From Porticoccus sp965660005 (GTDB taxonomy: Bacteria > Pseudomonadota > Gammaproteobacteria > Pseudomonadales > Porticoccaceae): DNA of 62,462 bases. The stretch lies in NCBI RefSeq assembly GCF_965660005.1, contig NZ_CBFHYF010000007.1, forward strand, positions 1 to 62,462, given 5' to 3'. How positions within the stretch are numbered: the stretch's first letter is position 1; the number at the start of each line of letters is the position of its first letter. The position numbers and the translations under genes are program-made. Positions 26,976 to 35,613 of this stretch are shown here, piece by piece. The notes below the pieces were generated by a model, which had not been told where the DNA came from, did not search any database, and worked only from the letters and a program-made list of their open reading frames with translations.

Positions 26976-29858
26976 TCAGACCGGTTCAGTTTTTGCTGTT
27001 TCCGCCGATTTTTCAGTTGCAGCATGCTCTGATGATGCTGCTTCATCCCTATCTGCCTTGTGGCCACGGGGATCATTCAGTGCCCGTGGTATATCAACCG
27101 GATTGACGATCACAGGTGCCGGTTGAGAGGCATCCAACGGCTGCGGGAGTGGTTTGTTGCGTATGTCAGTGGTAATAGCAATATCTGATACAGGGCGGGG
27201 AGCAATTCTCGGGTCATTGCTGGCGCGGGTGGGTTGCTTCTGAATACTGTCCGTGAGGTCAGGGACAGGTTCGTCAGAAACATCAACGTTTTCTGTCAGT
27301 ATTTCCACCTCTCCGTTGATGCCGGTTTCGGTATCTGTATCAGAAGCCAACTCAGGGCTGTCGAGGCGTGCACTTTCGTCAGTGCCAACAGTATTTTTAT
27401 TGGTCGACGCTGTTTCAATACTCTGTTTAAAGGAGCTTTCGTCGGTCTCGATTTCTTCGGACTCAACTGCCTGTTCGTCGATCTTACTGGAAGCTTCAGA
27501 AGCAGGCATTTCTGTGCTGCCGGTTACTTCATCAGTGGCAGGTTCGCTATTAATTGCATCAAAAGCTGCAGAGGGATTGAGTGGTGCCTGGCCGCTATCC
27601 TCTGACTGAGGTGAGTCAGATACAGTGTCGTCAAGGGCCATTAACAGGGTATTGTCTTCATCCTTTTGCTGGCCCGACTTGTCTCTGTCGCTGGGTGACG
27701 GACTGCTTTCCGCGTAAGTCGCTGTTTCGATGGGTTCGACCAGGGATGAGGTCGGTAATGCTTCATCAGCAGAGCTTTCGACAACGGCGAGTAGTTCAGC
27801 TGGAACTTCCTGGCGTTGACGGCGCTGGCGAGGAGCACGTCGTTTGTCACCCTCCCGGCGGGGTGGATGCTGACTGTGCGAAAATTCTTCTTCACGATCA
27901 GTTTTTACGGTATCGGAATCAGGTTGTTTTTCCTGCTGCGGTTTGCGGTTCTGACGGGTCTGTCTGGGTTTTTGTTCATCGTTTTCGGGCATACCGGTGT
28001 TATCGCGATGCTCGGTTTTTTGGCTGCCGGGCTTGTTGCGGTTGCGGTTGTTACGGCGAGCATCCGGCCGACGATTGGGCCCTTGAGAGCGGCTATCGTT
28101 TCTTCCACGGTCTCTGGATTCAGGCTTTTTATTGCTCTCGACCGGTTTTTCAGCCTTACCAAACAGCAGGTTGATCAGACGTCGCAATAGGCCTGGTTTC
28201 GAGGCTTTTTCGACAATTCTGGTGATTTTCTCTAAAGGCACCGGTGCAGGCTGGGAAGGTGTCGGTGTTTTGACCGCAGGCTGTAAAGCCGGGGGTACAG
28301 GTTGAACATGATCATTCTCCTGAGCGGCAAAATCTTCAGACAACGTGTTAGTAAGACGGTAGCTGTACTCACTTGTGAGGCCGTCCTGCTCACGAATACG
28401 CTGTACTTCGAAATGTGGTGTTTCAAGATTTTCGTTGGGGAGAATGATAATTTTCGAGCCGTGACGTTTCTCTATCTCGAAAATCTCTTTGCGTTTTTCA
28501 TTCAGCAGAAAGGTTGCTACTGAGACAGGGGTGATAGCCCGAATTTCTGCACTGAATTCTTTCTGTGCCTCTTCCTCTACGAGGCGTAGAATCGACAGGG
28601 CAAGAGAGCGGGTGCCGCGAATGGTTCCCTGACCAAGGCAGCGCGGGCAGACCTTCGAGGTGGTTTCTTCCAGTGATGGGCGCAACCGCTGACGGGACAT
28701 TTCAAGCAAACCAAAGCGGGATATTTTGCCAACCTGCACCCGGGCACGGTCCAGTTCGAGGGCGTCGCGCATACGGTTTTCCACGTCGCGCTGGTTTTTG
28801 GCAGAGCCCATGTCGATAAAGTCAATCACGACCAGACCGCCAATGTCGCGAAGTCGCAATTGACGAGTGATTTCATCGGCGGCTTCAAGGTTGGTGCGCA
28901 GCGCAGTTTCCTCGATATCACTGCCGCGGGTTGCTCTTGAGGAGTTGATATCAATGGAAACCAGCGCCTCAGTGATATCAATCACAATGGAGCCGCCGGA
29001 TGGCAGTTTTACTTCCCGCTCAAAGGCAGTCTCAATCTGGTTTTCAATCTGGTAACGATTGAACAGGGGGAGGGGATCTTCATAGTACTTTACCCGACTC
29101 TGGAAGTTGGGCATAACCTGCTTGATGAATGCCGAGGCAAGTTCATAGGCTGCGCGGTTATCAACAATGACTTCACCGATATCCTGTCGCAAATAGTCGC
29201 GAACGGCACGGATAATGACATTACTTTCCTGGAACAGAAAGTGGGGTGCCTTGCAATTATTGGCCTCTACCTGAATGGTTTCCCAAAGTTGCAGCAAATA
29301 ATTAAGATCCCATTGCAGTTCTTCTGCGGATCTTCCTATGCCAGCCGTGCGCACAATGACACCAACCCCGCTGGGAATCTGTAGATCTCTCATAGCTGAT
29401 TTCAGCTCCGAGCGTTCTTCACCGTCTATGCGGCGCGATATGCCTCCAGCTCTGGGATTGTTTGGCATCAGGACCATATAGCGACCTGCCAGGCTGATAA
29501 ACGTGGTTAAGGCAGCCCCCTTATTACCACGCTCTTCCTTTTCCACCTGAATAACAACTTCGGTGCCTTCTTTGATGACATCCTGAATCTTGATGCGACC
29601 ATCGGCATCGGATGACTTTCTTGAGAAGTATTCACGGGAGATTTCTTTCAGAGGAAGGAAGCCGTGACGCTCTGCGCCATAATCGACAAAAGCAGCTTCG
29701 AGGCTGGGTTCAACCCGGGTAATTCGGCCTTTGTAAATATTCGCTTTGCGTTGTTCTCTGGTGCGGTTTTCAAGGTCGAGGTCATAGAGACGTTGTCCAT
29801 CGACCAGTGCTACCCGAAGCTCTTCTGGCTGGGAAGCGTTGATAAGCATGCGTTTCAT
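26976..29858 (-). CDS. rne: Ribonuclease E
   Basis: Endonuclease that starts most mRNA decay and processes rRNA and tRNA; scaffold of the degradosome on the inner membrane. It starts with MKRMLINASQPEELRVALVDG. The S1 domain lies at about 37-120, then the catalytic DNase I-like part with ALVSIDINSSRATRGSDIEETA and LRDIGGLVVIDFIDM, then the zinc-link CPRCLGQG. From about residue 530 the protein is low-complexity: basic, Arg/Asn-rich stretches then an acidic Ser/Glu-rich tail, as expected for the scaffold half. At 960 residues it is slightly shorter than in E. coli. It is divergent from rluC, as in Pseudomonas. Confidence 0.97.
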   Translation of the reverse strand: MKRMLINASQPEELRVALVDGQRLYDLDLENRTREQRKANIYKGRITRVEPSLEAAFVDYGAERHGFLPLKEISREYFSRKSSDADGRIKIQDVIKEGTEVVIQVEKEERGNKGAALTTFISLAGRYMVLMPNNPRAGGISRRIDGEERSELKSAMRDLQIPSGVGVIVRTAGIGRSAEELQWDLNYLLQLWETIQVEANNCKAPHFLFQESNVIIRAVRDYLRQDIGEVIVDNRAAYELASAFIKQVMPNFQSRVKYYEDPLPLFNRYQIENQIETAFEREVKLPSGGSIVIDITEALVSIDINSSRATRGSDIEETALRTNLEAADEITRQLRLRDIGGLVVIDFIDMGSAKNQRDVENRMRDALELDRARVQVGKISRFGLLEMSRQRLRPSLEETTSKVCPRCLGQGTIRGTRSLALSILRLVEEEAQKEFSAEIRAITPVSVATFLLNEKRKEIFEIEKRHGSKIIILPNENLETPHFEVQRIREQDGLTSEYSYRLTNTLSEDFAAQENDHVQPVPPALQPAVKTPTPSQPAPVPLEKITRIVEKASKPGLLRRLINLLFGKAEKPVESNKKPESRDRGRNDSRSQGPNRRPDARRNNRNRNKPGSQKTEHRDNTGMPENDEQKPRQTRQNRKPQQEKQPDSDTVKTDREEEFSHSQHPPRREGDKRRAPRQRRQRQEVPAELLAVVESSADEALPTSSLVEPIETATYAESSPSPSDRDKSGQQKDEDNTLLMALDDTVSDSPQSEDSGQAPLNPSAAFDAINSEPATDEVTGSTEMPASEASSKIDEQAVESEEIETDESSFKQSIETASTNKNTVGTDESARLDSPELASDTDTETGINGEVEILTENVDVSDEPVPDLTDSIQKQPTRASNDPRIAPRPVSDIAITTDIRNKPLPQPLDASQPAPVIVNPVDIPRALNDPRGHKADRDEAASSEHAATEKSAETAKTEPV

Positions 29859-30534
29859 TAAATAATCCTACTGTCTTGCGCCTTACAAAAGCAGCAGAAG
29901 TACCACTATAAAATGAACAATAAACTGTGTAAATAGCAAAGCAGTGTAGACCGTTAGCACGAGGTCAAACGGCAGAAGTAATATTATAACCCCTTGTTTT
30001 TTAACACTTTACTTTTTTCAATCACTGAGTCTGTCCGGTTTTCCCATCGAGTTTTCAACTTGATTGCTATGGCGCTATTTATTCGTTCTAAGGGCAAAAT
30101 GCCGAGTGGTAGCTTACTAATGCAACCAGCAACTGGCTGGTGAAAATAGCGTATTCTTGGCTGGCGATGCCTGACGAACGATATATCGTTCAAAAAATCT
30201 TGTGGTAACCTCTGCGCGTTCAGCGCGGTTTTCTAAGGCAGCTGTCCTGTATGATTTGCAGAACAACTGGCGTAATAAATCATAAAGGGCTTTCGCCGCG
30301 TTGAGCGGGGGGCTGCTCTGTCATATTGATTTGGCAGAAGTAGTCGTTTTTGCCGACTAATCTCGAACCCGGATCAACGAGGATACAATATATCAGCAAT
30401 TGTCTTTCTCTTCAATTTTCAGCCCCCATAAAAATCGGGTTAATTACATGATTATCAGTGATTTTTTCTTCATCATGGATGCCTCTGTTTGGCGTAGCTG
30501 CTAAAATTCACCTCCATATTTCCGGGCTCATCCA
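29859..30534. other. Long rne-rluC intergenic region
   Basis: 676 bp between the divergent rne and rluC starts. It holds no convincing gene; a 69-codon frame at 29984-30193 on the minus strand looks like chance. It probably contains a long rne leader, which in enterobacteria mediates rne autoregulation. A perfect TATAAT on the minus strand (29988-29983) is a -10 candidate for rne without a good -35. A 16-bp perfect palindrome lies at 30176-30191. Confidence 0.6.
30176..30191. repeat. 16-bp perfect palindrome
   Basis: GAACGATATATCGTTC reads the same on both strands, with no loop, in the rne-rluC spacer. The form suggests a binding site for a dimeric protein rather than an RNA hairpin. No regulator is assigned. 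Confidence 0.45.
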
Positions 30535-31482
30535 GTGACTGATATGCAAAATGGCTGTTTTGGGGTTCACTTCGTTCATGTAGATGAAAATCACGCAGGC
30601 CAGCGAATAGATAATTTTTTATTGGGCCGCTTGAAGGGCGTTCCGAAGTCGCGAGTCTACAGAATTCTTCGTAAAGGTGAAGTTCGTGTGAATGGCTCCC
30701 GGGCTAAAGCGGAATATCGCCTGCAGGTGGGTGATGCTGTTCGGATTCCACCTATTCGTGTGGCTGAACGTGAGGTGTCAGCGGGCCCCAGCCCAAAGTT
30801 GCAGCAATTACTTGAGCAGAACATTGTTTATGAAGACGCCGGATTTCTGGTTATCAACAAACCGGCCGGTTTGGCGGTTCATGGTGGTAGTGGCGTCAGT
30901 CAGGGGCTGATTGAGTCACTCCGAGCCACCCGGCCTTCTGCACCGTTTCTTGAGTTGGTCCACCGACTGGATAGGGAGACATCCGGCTGCCTGATGATTG
31001 CAAAGAAACGTTCGATGTTGCGCCACCTTCAGGAAGAAATGCGTGCCAGCCGGGTGGTTAAAGTCTATCAGGCCCTATGTTGCGGTCGGTGGCCAAAGGG
31101 GATGAAGCGGATCAGTGCTCCATTGCGCAAAAATGAGCTGAAGTCGGGGGAGCGGATAGTCAAAGTGGATCCCGATGGTAAGGTGTCAGTTACGCATTTT
31201 CAGGTTCTGCATCGCTATCATGCTGCAACTTTACTTGAAGTGGCCCTGGAAACAGGGCGTACTCATCAAATTCGTGTCCATTGTCAGTTTGCCGGTTGTC
31301 CCTTGGCCGGTGATGAGAAATACGGAGTGGATGACTGTAACCGTCAAATGCGACAAAAAGGTTTGAGGCGTATGTTTCTGCATGCGGCGCAACTGCAAGT
31401 CCATTTGCCCGGTGACCAGGTTGTCGAAATCCGATCGCCATTGCCAGATGATCTAGCTTCTTTTCTGACGACACTGGAGTGA
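30535..31482 (+). CDS. rluC: 23S rRNA pseudouridine synthase RluC
   Basis: Makes pseudouridine at positions 955, 2504 and 2580 of 23S rRNA in E. coli. An N-terminal S4 RNA-binding domain (about residues 22-80) is followed by the RluA-type catalytic domain with HRLDRETSG, Asp146 being the nucleophile, and TGRTHQIRVH. At 315 residues it is normal. GTG at 30535 and ATG at 30544 are both possible starts. It heads the conserved block that runs to acpP. Confidence 0.96.
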   Translation: MTDMQNGCFGVHFVHVDENHAGQRIDNFLLGRLKGVPKSRVYRILRKGEVRVNGSRAKAEYRLQVGDAVRIPPIRVAEREVSAGPSPKLQQLLEQNIVYEDAGFLVINKPAGLAVHGGSGVSQGLIESLRATRPSAPFLELVHRLDRETSGCLMIAKKRSMLRHLQEEMRASRVVKVYQALCCGRWPKGMKRISAPLRKNELKSGERIVKVDPDGKVSVTHFQVLHRYHAATLLEVALETGRTHQIRVHCQFAGCPLAGDEKYGVDDCNRQMRQKGLRRMFLHAAQLQVHLPGDQVVEIRSPLPDDLASFLTTLE

Positions 31483-31487
31483 TCTTG

Positions 31488-32144
31488 GTGCTCAAGCTGT
31501 TGATTTTTGATTGGGATGGGACGCTTTGTGATTCGCTATCCCGTATCGTTCATTGTATCCGCTATGCCGCAATATCAGTTGGTTTGCCGCCGCCACCCGA
31601 TCGCGAAGCGCGCGACATTATTGGACTGGGGCTAACTGACGCTTTGGAAACCTTGTTTCCCGGAATAGAGGCTGAACAGATTGCAGCGATGCGGGATAGT
31701 TATTCACGCTATTTTGCAGAAATCGATCGTGAGCCCTCACCCTTTTTTAACGGTGTGTCGGAGACCTTGTCCAGATTGAAGGATCAGGGGTATCTGTTGA
31801 CTGTTGCTACCGGTAAAAGTCGCCGCGGTCTGAATAGGGTATTACAGGCCCGCCAGCTGCATCAATTTTTTGATGGCTCCCGTTGTGCTGACGAAACGGC
31901 GGGGAAACCTCACCCATTAATGCTGATTGAGTTGATGAATGAGTTTGAGTGTGCCCCCGGTGAATCAATCATGATAGGCGATACAGAATATGATTTGGCG
32001 ATGGCCGCCAATGCCGGGATGTCGAGTATTGGGGTCAGTTACGGCGCTCACGATCCGGGTCGGTTCCAGAAGTATCAACCACTTGCGTGCCTTGATGATT
32101 TTTCTGATGTTGAGTTGGTAATTAAAAACTATAAAAAACAATAA
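31488..32144 (+). CDS. HAD-superfamily phosphatase (phosphoglycolate phosphatase-like)
   Basis: HAD-IA hydrolase of about 218 residues. Motif I is FDWDGTLCDS with its nucleophilic Asp, motif II is VATGK, motif III is the Lys in GKPHP and motif IV is IGDTEYDLAMAANAG. A cap domain lies between motifs I and II. Its place directly after rluC is conserved in Pseudomonas, where the substrate is not firmly known. A GTG at 31479 overlaps the rluC stop, but GGAG at 31476-31479 fits the GTG at 31488 better. Confidence 0.9.
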   Translation: MLKLLIFDWDGTLCDSLSRIVHCIRYAAISVGLPPPPDREARDIIGLGLTDALETLFPGIEAEQIAAMRDSYSRYFAEIDREPSPFFNGVSETLSRLKDQGYLLTVATGKSRRGLNRVLQARQLHQFFDGSRCADETAGKPHPLMLIELMNEFECAPGESIMIGDTEYDLAMAANAGMSSIGVSYGAHDPGRFQKYQPLACLDDFSDVELVIKNYKKQ

Positions 32145-32164
32145 TCTATAATATTTTTATGATG

Positions 32165-32734
32165 TTATTTTGAGAATATTTTCAGCATCCGGTTAAGGCT
32201 GATCAGGGGCAGTCCGACCAGGGCGGTCGGGTCGCTACTGTAGACAGCCTCAAACAGTGTGATGCCAAGCCCTTCACTCCGAAAGCTGCCGGCACAGTTA
32301 TAGGGGGAATCCTTTTGAAGGTATTCAGTAATTTCTATGTCACTTAGCGGCCGAAAGACGACCTCAGTGGTTACCACATCGACCTGATGCTGTTGGGAGC
32401 CGCTATCCAGTAATACCAGCCCGGTGTAGAAAAGAACCTTTTTGCCGGACTCTGAGCGAAGCTGCTTAAAGGCATTGTCAAAATCGCCCGGTTTCGTCAG
32501 CAGTTCTCCATCGCCAACGGCGACCTGATCTGAGCCAATAATCAAATGATTGTTGAAGTGAGCTGCTACTGTCATGGCCTTTTGTAGAGAAAGCCGTTTT
32601 ACCAGTGCTTGTGGGGTTTCATCTGCGAGAGGGCTCTCGTCAATATTGGGTGAAATGATTTCAAACGGTATGCGTAAGCGTTCTAGCAGCTCACGCCGGT
32701 AAGGTGAGGACGATGCCAGCACCAGATTTTTCAT
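32165..32734 (-). CDS. maf: Maf-like nucleotide pyrophosphatase (YceF type)
   Basis: House-cleaning enzyme that hydrolyses modified nucleotides; the YceF group prefers m7GTP. Family motifs: LVLASSSPYRRELL at the N-terminus, IIGSDQVAVGDGELLTKPG in the middle and GLPLISLNRML at the end. At 189 residues it is full length. It is convergent with the HAD gene (20-bp gap) and divergent from yceD, the same neighbour as in E. coli. Confidence 0.95.
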   Translation of the reverse strand: MKNLVLASSSPYRRELLERLRIPFEIISPNIDESPLADETPQALVKRLSLQKAMTVAAHFNNHLIIGSDQVAVGDGELLTKPGDFDNAFKQLRSESGKKVLFYTGLVLLDSGSQQHQVDVVTTEVVFRPLSDIEITEYLQKDSPYNCAGSFRSEGLGITLFEAVYSSDPTALVGLPLISLNRMLKIFSK

Positions 32735-32814
32735 GTTAAAACTCCAAATGAGTATTTAATGTTCTGCAACCACGCACACCACTAGACATTGCCGACATCT
32801 GACCCAGTTTTTCT

Positions 32815-32843
32815 TTGACAGATCAAGGTCATATCACTATTAT
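32815..32843 (+). promoter_or_regulatory. Near-consensus sigma-70 promoter of the yceD-rpmF-plsX-fab operon
   Basis: TTGACA (perfect) at 32815-32820, a 17-nt spacer and TATTAT (5/6) at 32838-32843. The best promoter match I found in the window. The start site falls near 32850, only a few bases before the first yceD ATG at 32853. Confidence 0.75.
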
Positions 32844-32852
32844 GGCGCGCCT

Positions 32853-33392
32853 ATGTCAATGCCCCCCATGAGAAATGTATTGCCGCGGATGTTAGAGCCC
32901 CGCCGCCTTGCCCATCAGGGTGTGGCCATTTCCGGCGAGCTGGATCACGCATTCTGCGACAGGTTGGCAGAGGCAGTGATTGAAATTACCGAACCCATTG
33001 TTGTCGAGCTGAGGTTTGATACAGCCGAACAGGGTCGCAGAGTGATGGCAGGCTCAGTTTCAACGTCTGTATTGATTCCCTGCCAGCGATGCTTGGAAGC
33101 GATTCCGATGGTGCTGTCTGCAGAGTTTAAATTGGGTATAGTCTGGTCAGAAGAAGAGGCCAAGTCATTACCCAAAGACCTGGATCCATGGCTCGTCGAT
33201 AGCGATGTTGCGGATGTAGTGGAAGCACTCGAGGATGAATTGCTTCTGGCGTTGCCGTTAGTATCCTATCATCCCAAGGATCAATGTAATGCAATTGCCG
33301 GTTACTCAACGGGAGAGGGCCCTGCTGAGAAGTCGGGTAAAAACCCTTTTGGTATTTTGAAGCCACTGAAAAACAGTGGCTTCAATAGTTAA
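32853..33392 (+). CDS. yceD: 23S rRNA accumulation protein YceD (DUF177)
   Basis: Small DUF177 protein needed in E. coli for normal 23S rRNA levels and nearly always encoded before rpmF. It has the CQRC pair (residues about 76-79, PCQRCLEAI) and the acidic DVADVVEALEDELLLALPLVS segment. ATGs at 32853, 32859 and 32868 are in frame. The promoter start near 32850 leaves almost no leader, and family alignment favours 32868 (MRNVLPRML). I keep the first ATG as the outer limit. The last codons form a strong hairpin. Confidence 0.93.
   Translation: MSMPPMRNVLPRMLEPRRLAHQGVAISGELDHAFCDRLAEAVIEITEPIVVELRFDTAEQGRRVMAGSVSTSVLIPCQRCLEAIPMVLSAEFKLGIVWSEEEAKSLPKDLDPWLVDSDVADVVEALEDELLLALPLVSYHPKDQCNAIAGYSTGEGPAEKSGKNPFGILKPLKNSGFNS
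33359..33383 (+). promoter_or_regulatory. RNA hairpin at the yceD-rpmF junction
   Basis: GAAGCCACTG (33359-33368), loop AAAAA and CAGTGGCTTC (33374-33383): a perfect 10-bp stem inside the last yceD codons, about 35 nt before the rpmF ATG. There is no T run after it, so it is more likely a processing or stability element than a terminator. Confidence 0.6.
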
Positions 33393-33417
33393 CAAGCAGT
33401 ACTTGCAGGAGTAGAAA

Positions 33418-33597
33418 ATGGCCGTTCAAAAAAGTCGTAAAACTCGTTCCAAGCGTGGTATGCGTCGTGCCCACGACGCCCTGACAGGACCAACCCTGTC
33501 CACTGATCCGGTTAGTGGAGAAAAACACCTTCGTCATCAGGTTACTGCTGATGGTTTTTATCGCGGTAAAAAAGTGATCTCTTCAGCCGAAGACTGA
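33418..33597 (+). CDS. rpmF: 50S ribosomal protein L32
   Basis: Translating from the ATG at 33418 gives 59 residues beginning MAVQKSRKTRSKRGMRRAHD, the classic L32 start, and ending VISSAED. It has a strong Shine-Dalgarno (AGGAG before the ATG). It sits between yceD and plsX as in E. coli, linking ribosome and phospholipid synthesis. Zinc cysteines are not evident, which is usual for the C-minus form in proteobacteria. Confidence 0.97.
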   Translation: MAVQKSRKTRSKRGMRRAHDALTGPTLSTDPVSGEKHLRHQVTADGFYRGKKVISSAED

Positions 33598-33621
33598 TCC
33601 ACTGCATTAGATCTATTATTT

Positions 33622-34650
33622 TTGGCTGATTCATGCTGTCTAGCGATTGACGCAATGGGCGGGGACCTCGGTCCTCGCGCAACCGTTCCTGCGGCGCTGG
33701 ATATTCTTCGTCAACAGCCCAATCTTCGGGTTGTACTCTTTGGTGATGCTGAACTGATTCAGCAGCAGCTCTGCCTTGTCAGAGAAAACTTTCCCGATCG
33801 TCTTGAAGTCCGTCATAGTCCCCAGTCAGTTTCCATGGAAGACAGGCCATCCTCTGTCCTGCGCAATAAACGCGATTCATCAATGTGGCATGCGATTCAG
33901 CATGTTGCAAATAAAGAGGCGGGGGCCTGTGTCAGTGCAGGCAATACGGGTGCGCTCATGGCAATGTCCCTGTTTCAGCTGGGCACCCTGCCCGGTATTA
34001 GTCGCCCTGCGATCTGTGCCCGGATTCCAACCGCCTATGGATCTACCTATTTGCTGGATATGGGCGCGAATCCTGAGTGCACGGCGCTTCAGCTCTATCA
34101 GTTTGGACTGATGGCGTCTTTGGTTGCCTCGGATGTAGATGCCAATACCCACCCGGCAGTGGGATTGTTGAATATCGGTGTCGAATCGCTCAAGGGGAAA
34201 CAGGAAATTCTTGATGCCGCAGCCTTATTCAAAGATGACCCGGATATCCACTATATCGGGTTTGTCGAGGGTGGTGCACTCTTTAGTGGGGATGCGGATA
34301 TTGTGGTTTGCGATGGATTCAGTGGCAACATTGCCCTGAAGACCGGGGAGGGTGTGGCAAAGTTACTCCAAGAGCAGATCAGGGATGCGCTGAGCGAAAG
34401 TTTGCGTGCCAGGTTCGGTGCGTTGTTTGTGAAACCCGCCCTGGGTCGTTTGCTCAAACGTGTTGATCCGGCACAGTATAATGGGGCCAGTTTTCTTGGC
34501 TTGCAGGGTGTTGTTATTAAAAGCCACGGCGGGGCTGACCGGTGGGCTTTCGGTAAGGCAATTGAGGTGGCTTGCCATGAAGCGGAGCGTAACCTCCCGA
34601 CACTAATTGAAAAACGCTTATCTGAAAAAAATAACAATCTGCGGCAATAA
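33622..34650 (+). CDS. plsX: Phosphate acyltransferase PlsX
   Basis: Converts acyl-ACP to acyl-phosphate, the donor for PlsY in phospholipid synthesis; peripheral on the inner membrane. It begins close to the conserved LAIDAMGGDLGP and contains CVSAGNTGALMA and the VVCDGFSGNIALKT segment. At 342 residues it is normal. The only workable start is a TTG at 33622: the frame upstream reaches a stop with no ATG or GTG. A weak start may limit its yield relative to rpmF, 24 nt upstream. Confidence 0.95.
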   Translation: MADSCCLAIDAMGGDLGPRATVPAALDILRQQPNLRVVLFGDAELIQQQLCLVRENFPDRLEVRHSPQSVSMEDRPSSVLRNKRDSSMWHAIQHVANKEAGACVSAGNTGALMAMSLFQLGTLPGISRPAICARIPTAYGSTYLLDMGANPECTALQLYQFGLMASLVASDVDANTHPAVGLLNIGVESLKGKQEILDAAALFKDDPDIHYIGFVEGGALFSGDADIVVCDGFSGNIALKTGEGVAKLLQEQIRDALSESLRARFGALFVKPALGRLLKRVDPAQYNGASFLGLQGVVIKSHGGADRWAFGKAIEVACHEAERNLPTLIEKRLSEKNNNLRQ

Positions 34651-34662
34651 CAGAGGTAATCA

Positions 34663-35585
34663 ATGAAAAATAATCTGGCATTTGTTTTTCCGGGGCAGGG
34701 ATCCCAGAAACTTGGCATGCTCTCGGAGCTGTCAGAAAAGTACCCTATGGTCCGTACTACTTTTGCCGAAGCCTCAGATGTGCTCCATTACGACTTATGG
34801 CATATGGTACAACAGGGTAGCGAGGAGGATATTACCCTGACAGAGCGTACGCAGCCCCTGCTCTTGACTGCCAGTGTCGCCGTTTGGCGAATTTGGCAGC
34901 AAGAGGGTGGCGCGTCCCCTGCATTGATGGCGGGACACAGTCTTGGTGAATGGTCTGCTCTGGTCTGTTCCGGTGTCGTAGCATTTCACGATGCCGTGCG
35001 TTTAGTACGCAATCGCGGCGCCTATATGCAGGATGCTGTGCCCCGTGGTGAAGGTGCCATGGCTGCCATACTGGGGCTGGAGGATCAGTTGATAAAAGAA
35101 ATTTGTGCGCAAGCCTGTGAAGGGCAGGAAGTGACGGCCGTTAATTTCAATTCCCCGGGCCAAGTGGTTATANNNNNNNNNNGCGTGCGATTGAAGGTTG
35201 CAAGGCGGCTGGTGCCAAGCGTGCCATGCCGTTGCCCGTGAGCGCGCCATTCCATACCGCCCTGATGAAGCCTGCAGCAGATCGTCTGGCAACCGACATT
35301 CTGGACACTGATTTTTCCGCACCTGAAGTATTGATAGTCCACAATGTCAACGCAAAAACCGAACCCGATCCTGAGCGGATCAAGCAATTGATGATTGAGC
35401 AGATTTTCATGCCGGTGCGCTGGGTGGACTGTGTCAACACCCTCGTCTCTTCCGGAATCGATACCGTGGTGGAGTGTGGTGCCGGCAAAGTGCTGGGTGG
35501 CTTGTGCAAGCGGATCGACCCCTCATTGACTGCGTATGCCACGGAAGACAGTGATAACCTGATAAAATCACTGGCAGACCTGTAA
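34663..35585 (+). CDS. fabD: Malonyl-CoA:ACP transacylase FabD, interrupted by an assembly gap
   Basis: Moves malonyl from CoA to ACP at the start of fatty-acid synthesis. It begins FVFPGQGSQKLGML; the nucleophile is Ser in AGHSLGEWSA; the catalytic His is in the VSAPFHTALM region. A run of 10 N at 35173-35182 lies between VVI and RAIEGCKAAGAKR, and the frame differs on the two sides. From my memory of the family about eight residues are missing, so the real gap should be near 23 nt. This is an assembly artefact, not gene decay. It follows plsX by 12 nt. Confidence 0.95.
35173..35182. other. Assembly gap (10 N)
   Basis: Ten unresolved bases inside fabD. The size is probably nominal, as the frame on the two sides does not match. 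Confidence 1.
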
Positions 35586-35613
35586 CTGGTTGCAGAATAC
35601 GAAGGAGTAAGCG

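Noticed and set aside
28565..28819. Frames antisense to rne (several, 27.2-28.8 kb)
   Set aside because: They arise from biased codons in the rne tail and core; none has a ribosome site or family match.
29984..30193. 69-codon frame in the rne-rluC gap
   Set aside because: No ribosome site, no recognisable sequence, and it lies where an rne leader is expected.
34663..35241. fabD as a frameshifted pseudogene
   Set aside because: The frame change coincides exactly with the run of N; both sides match FabD without other damage.
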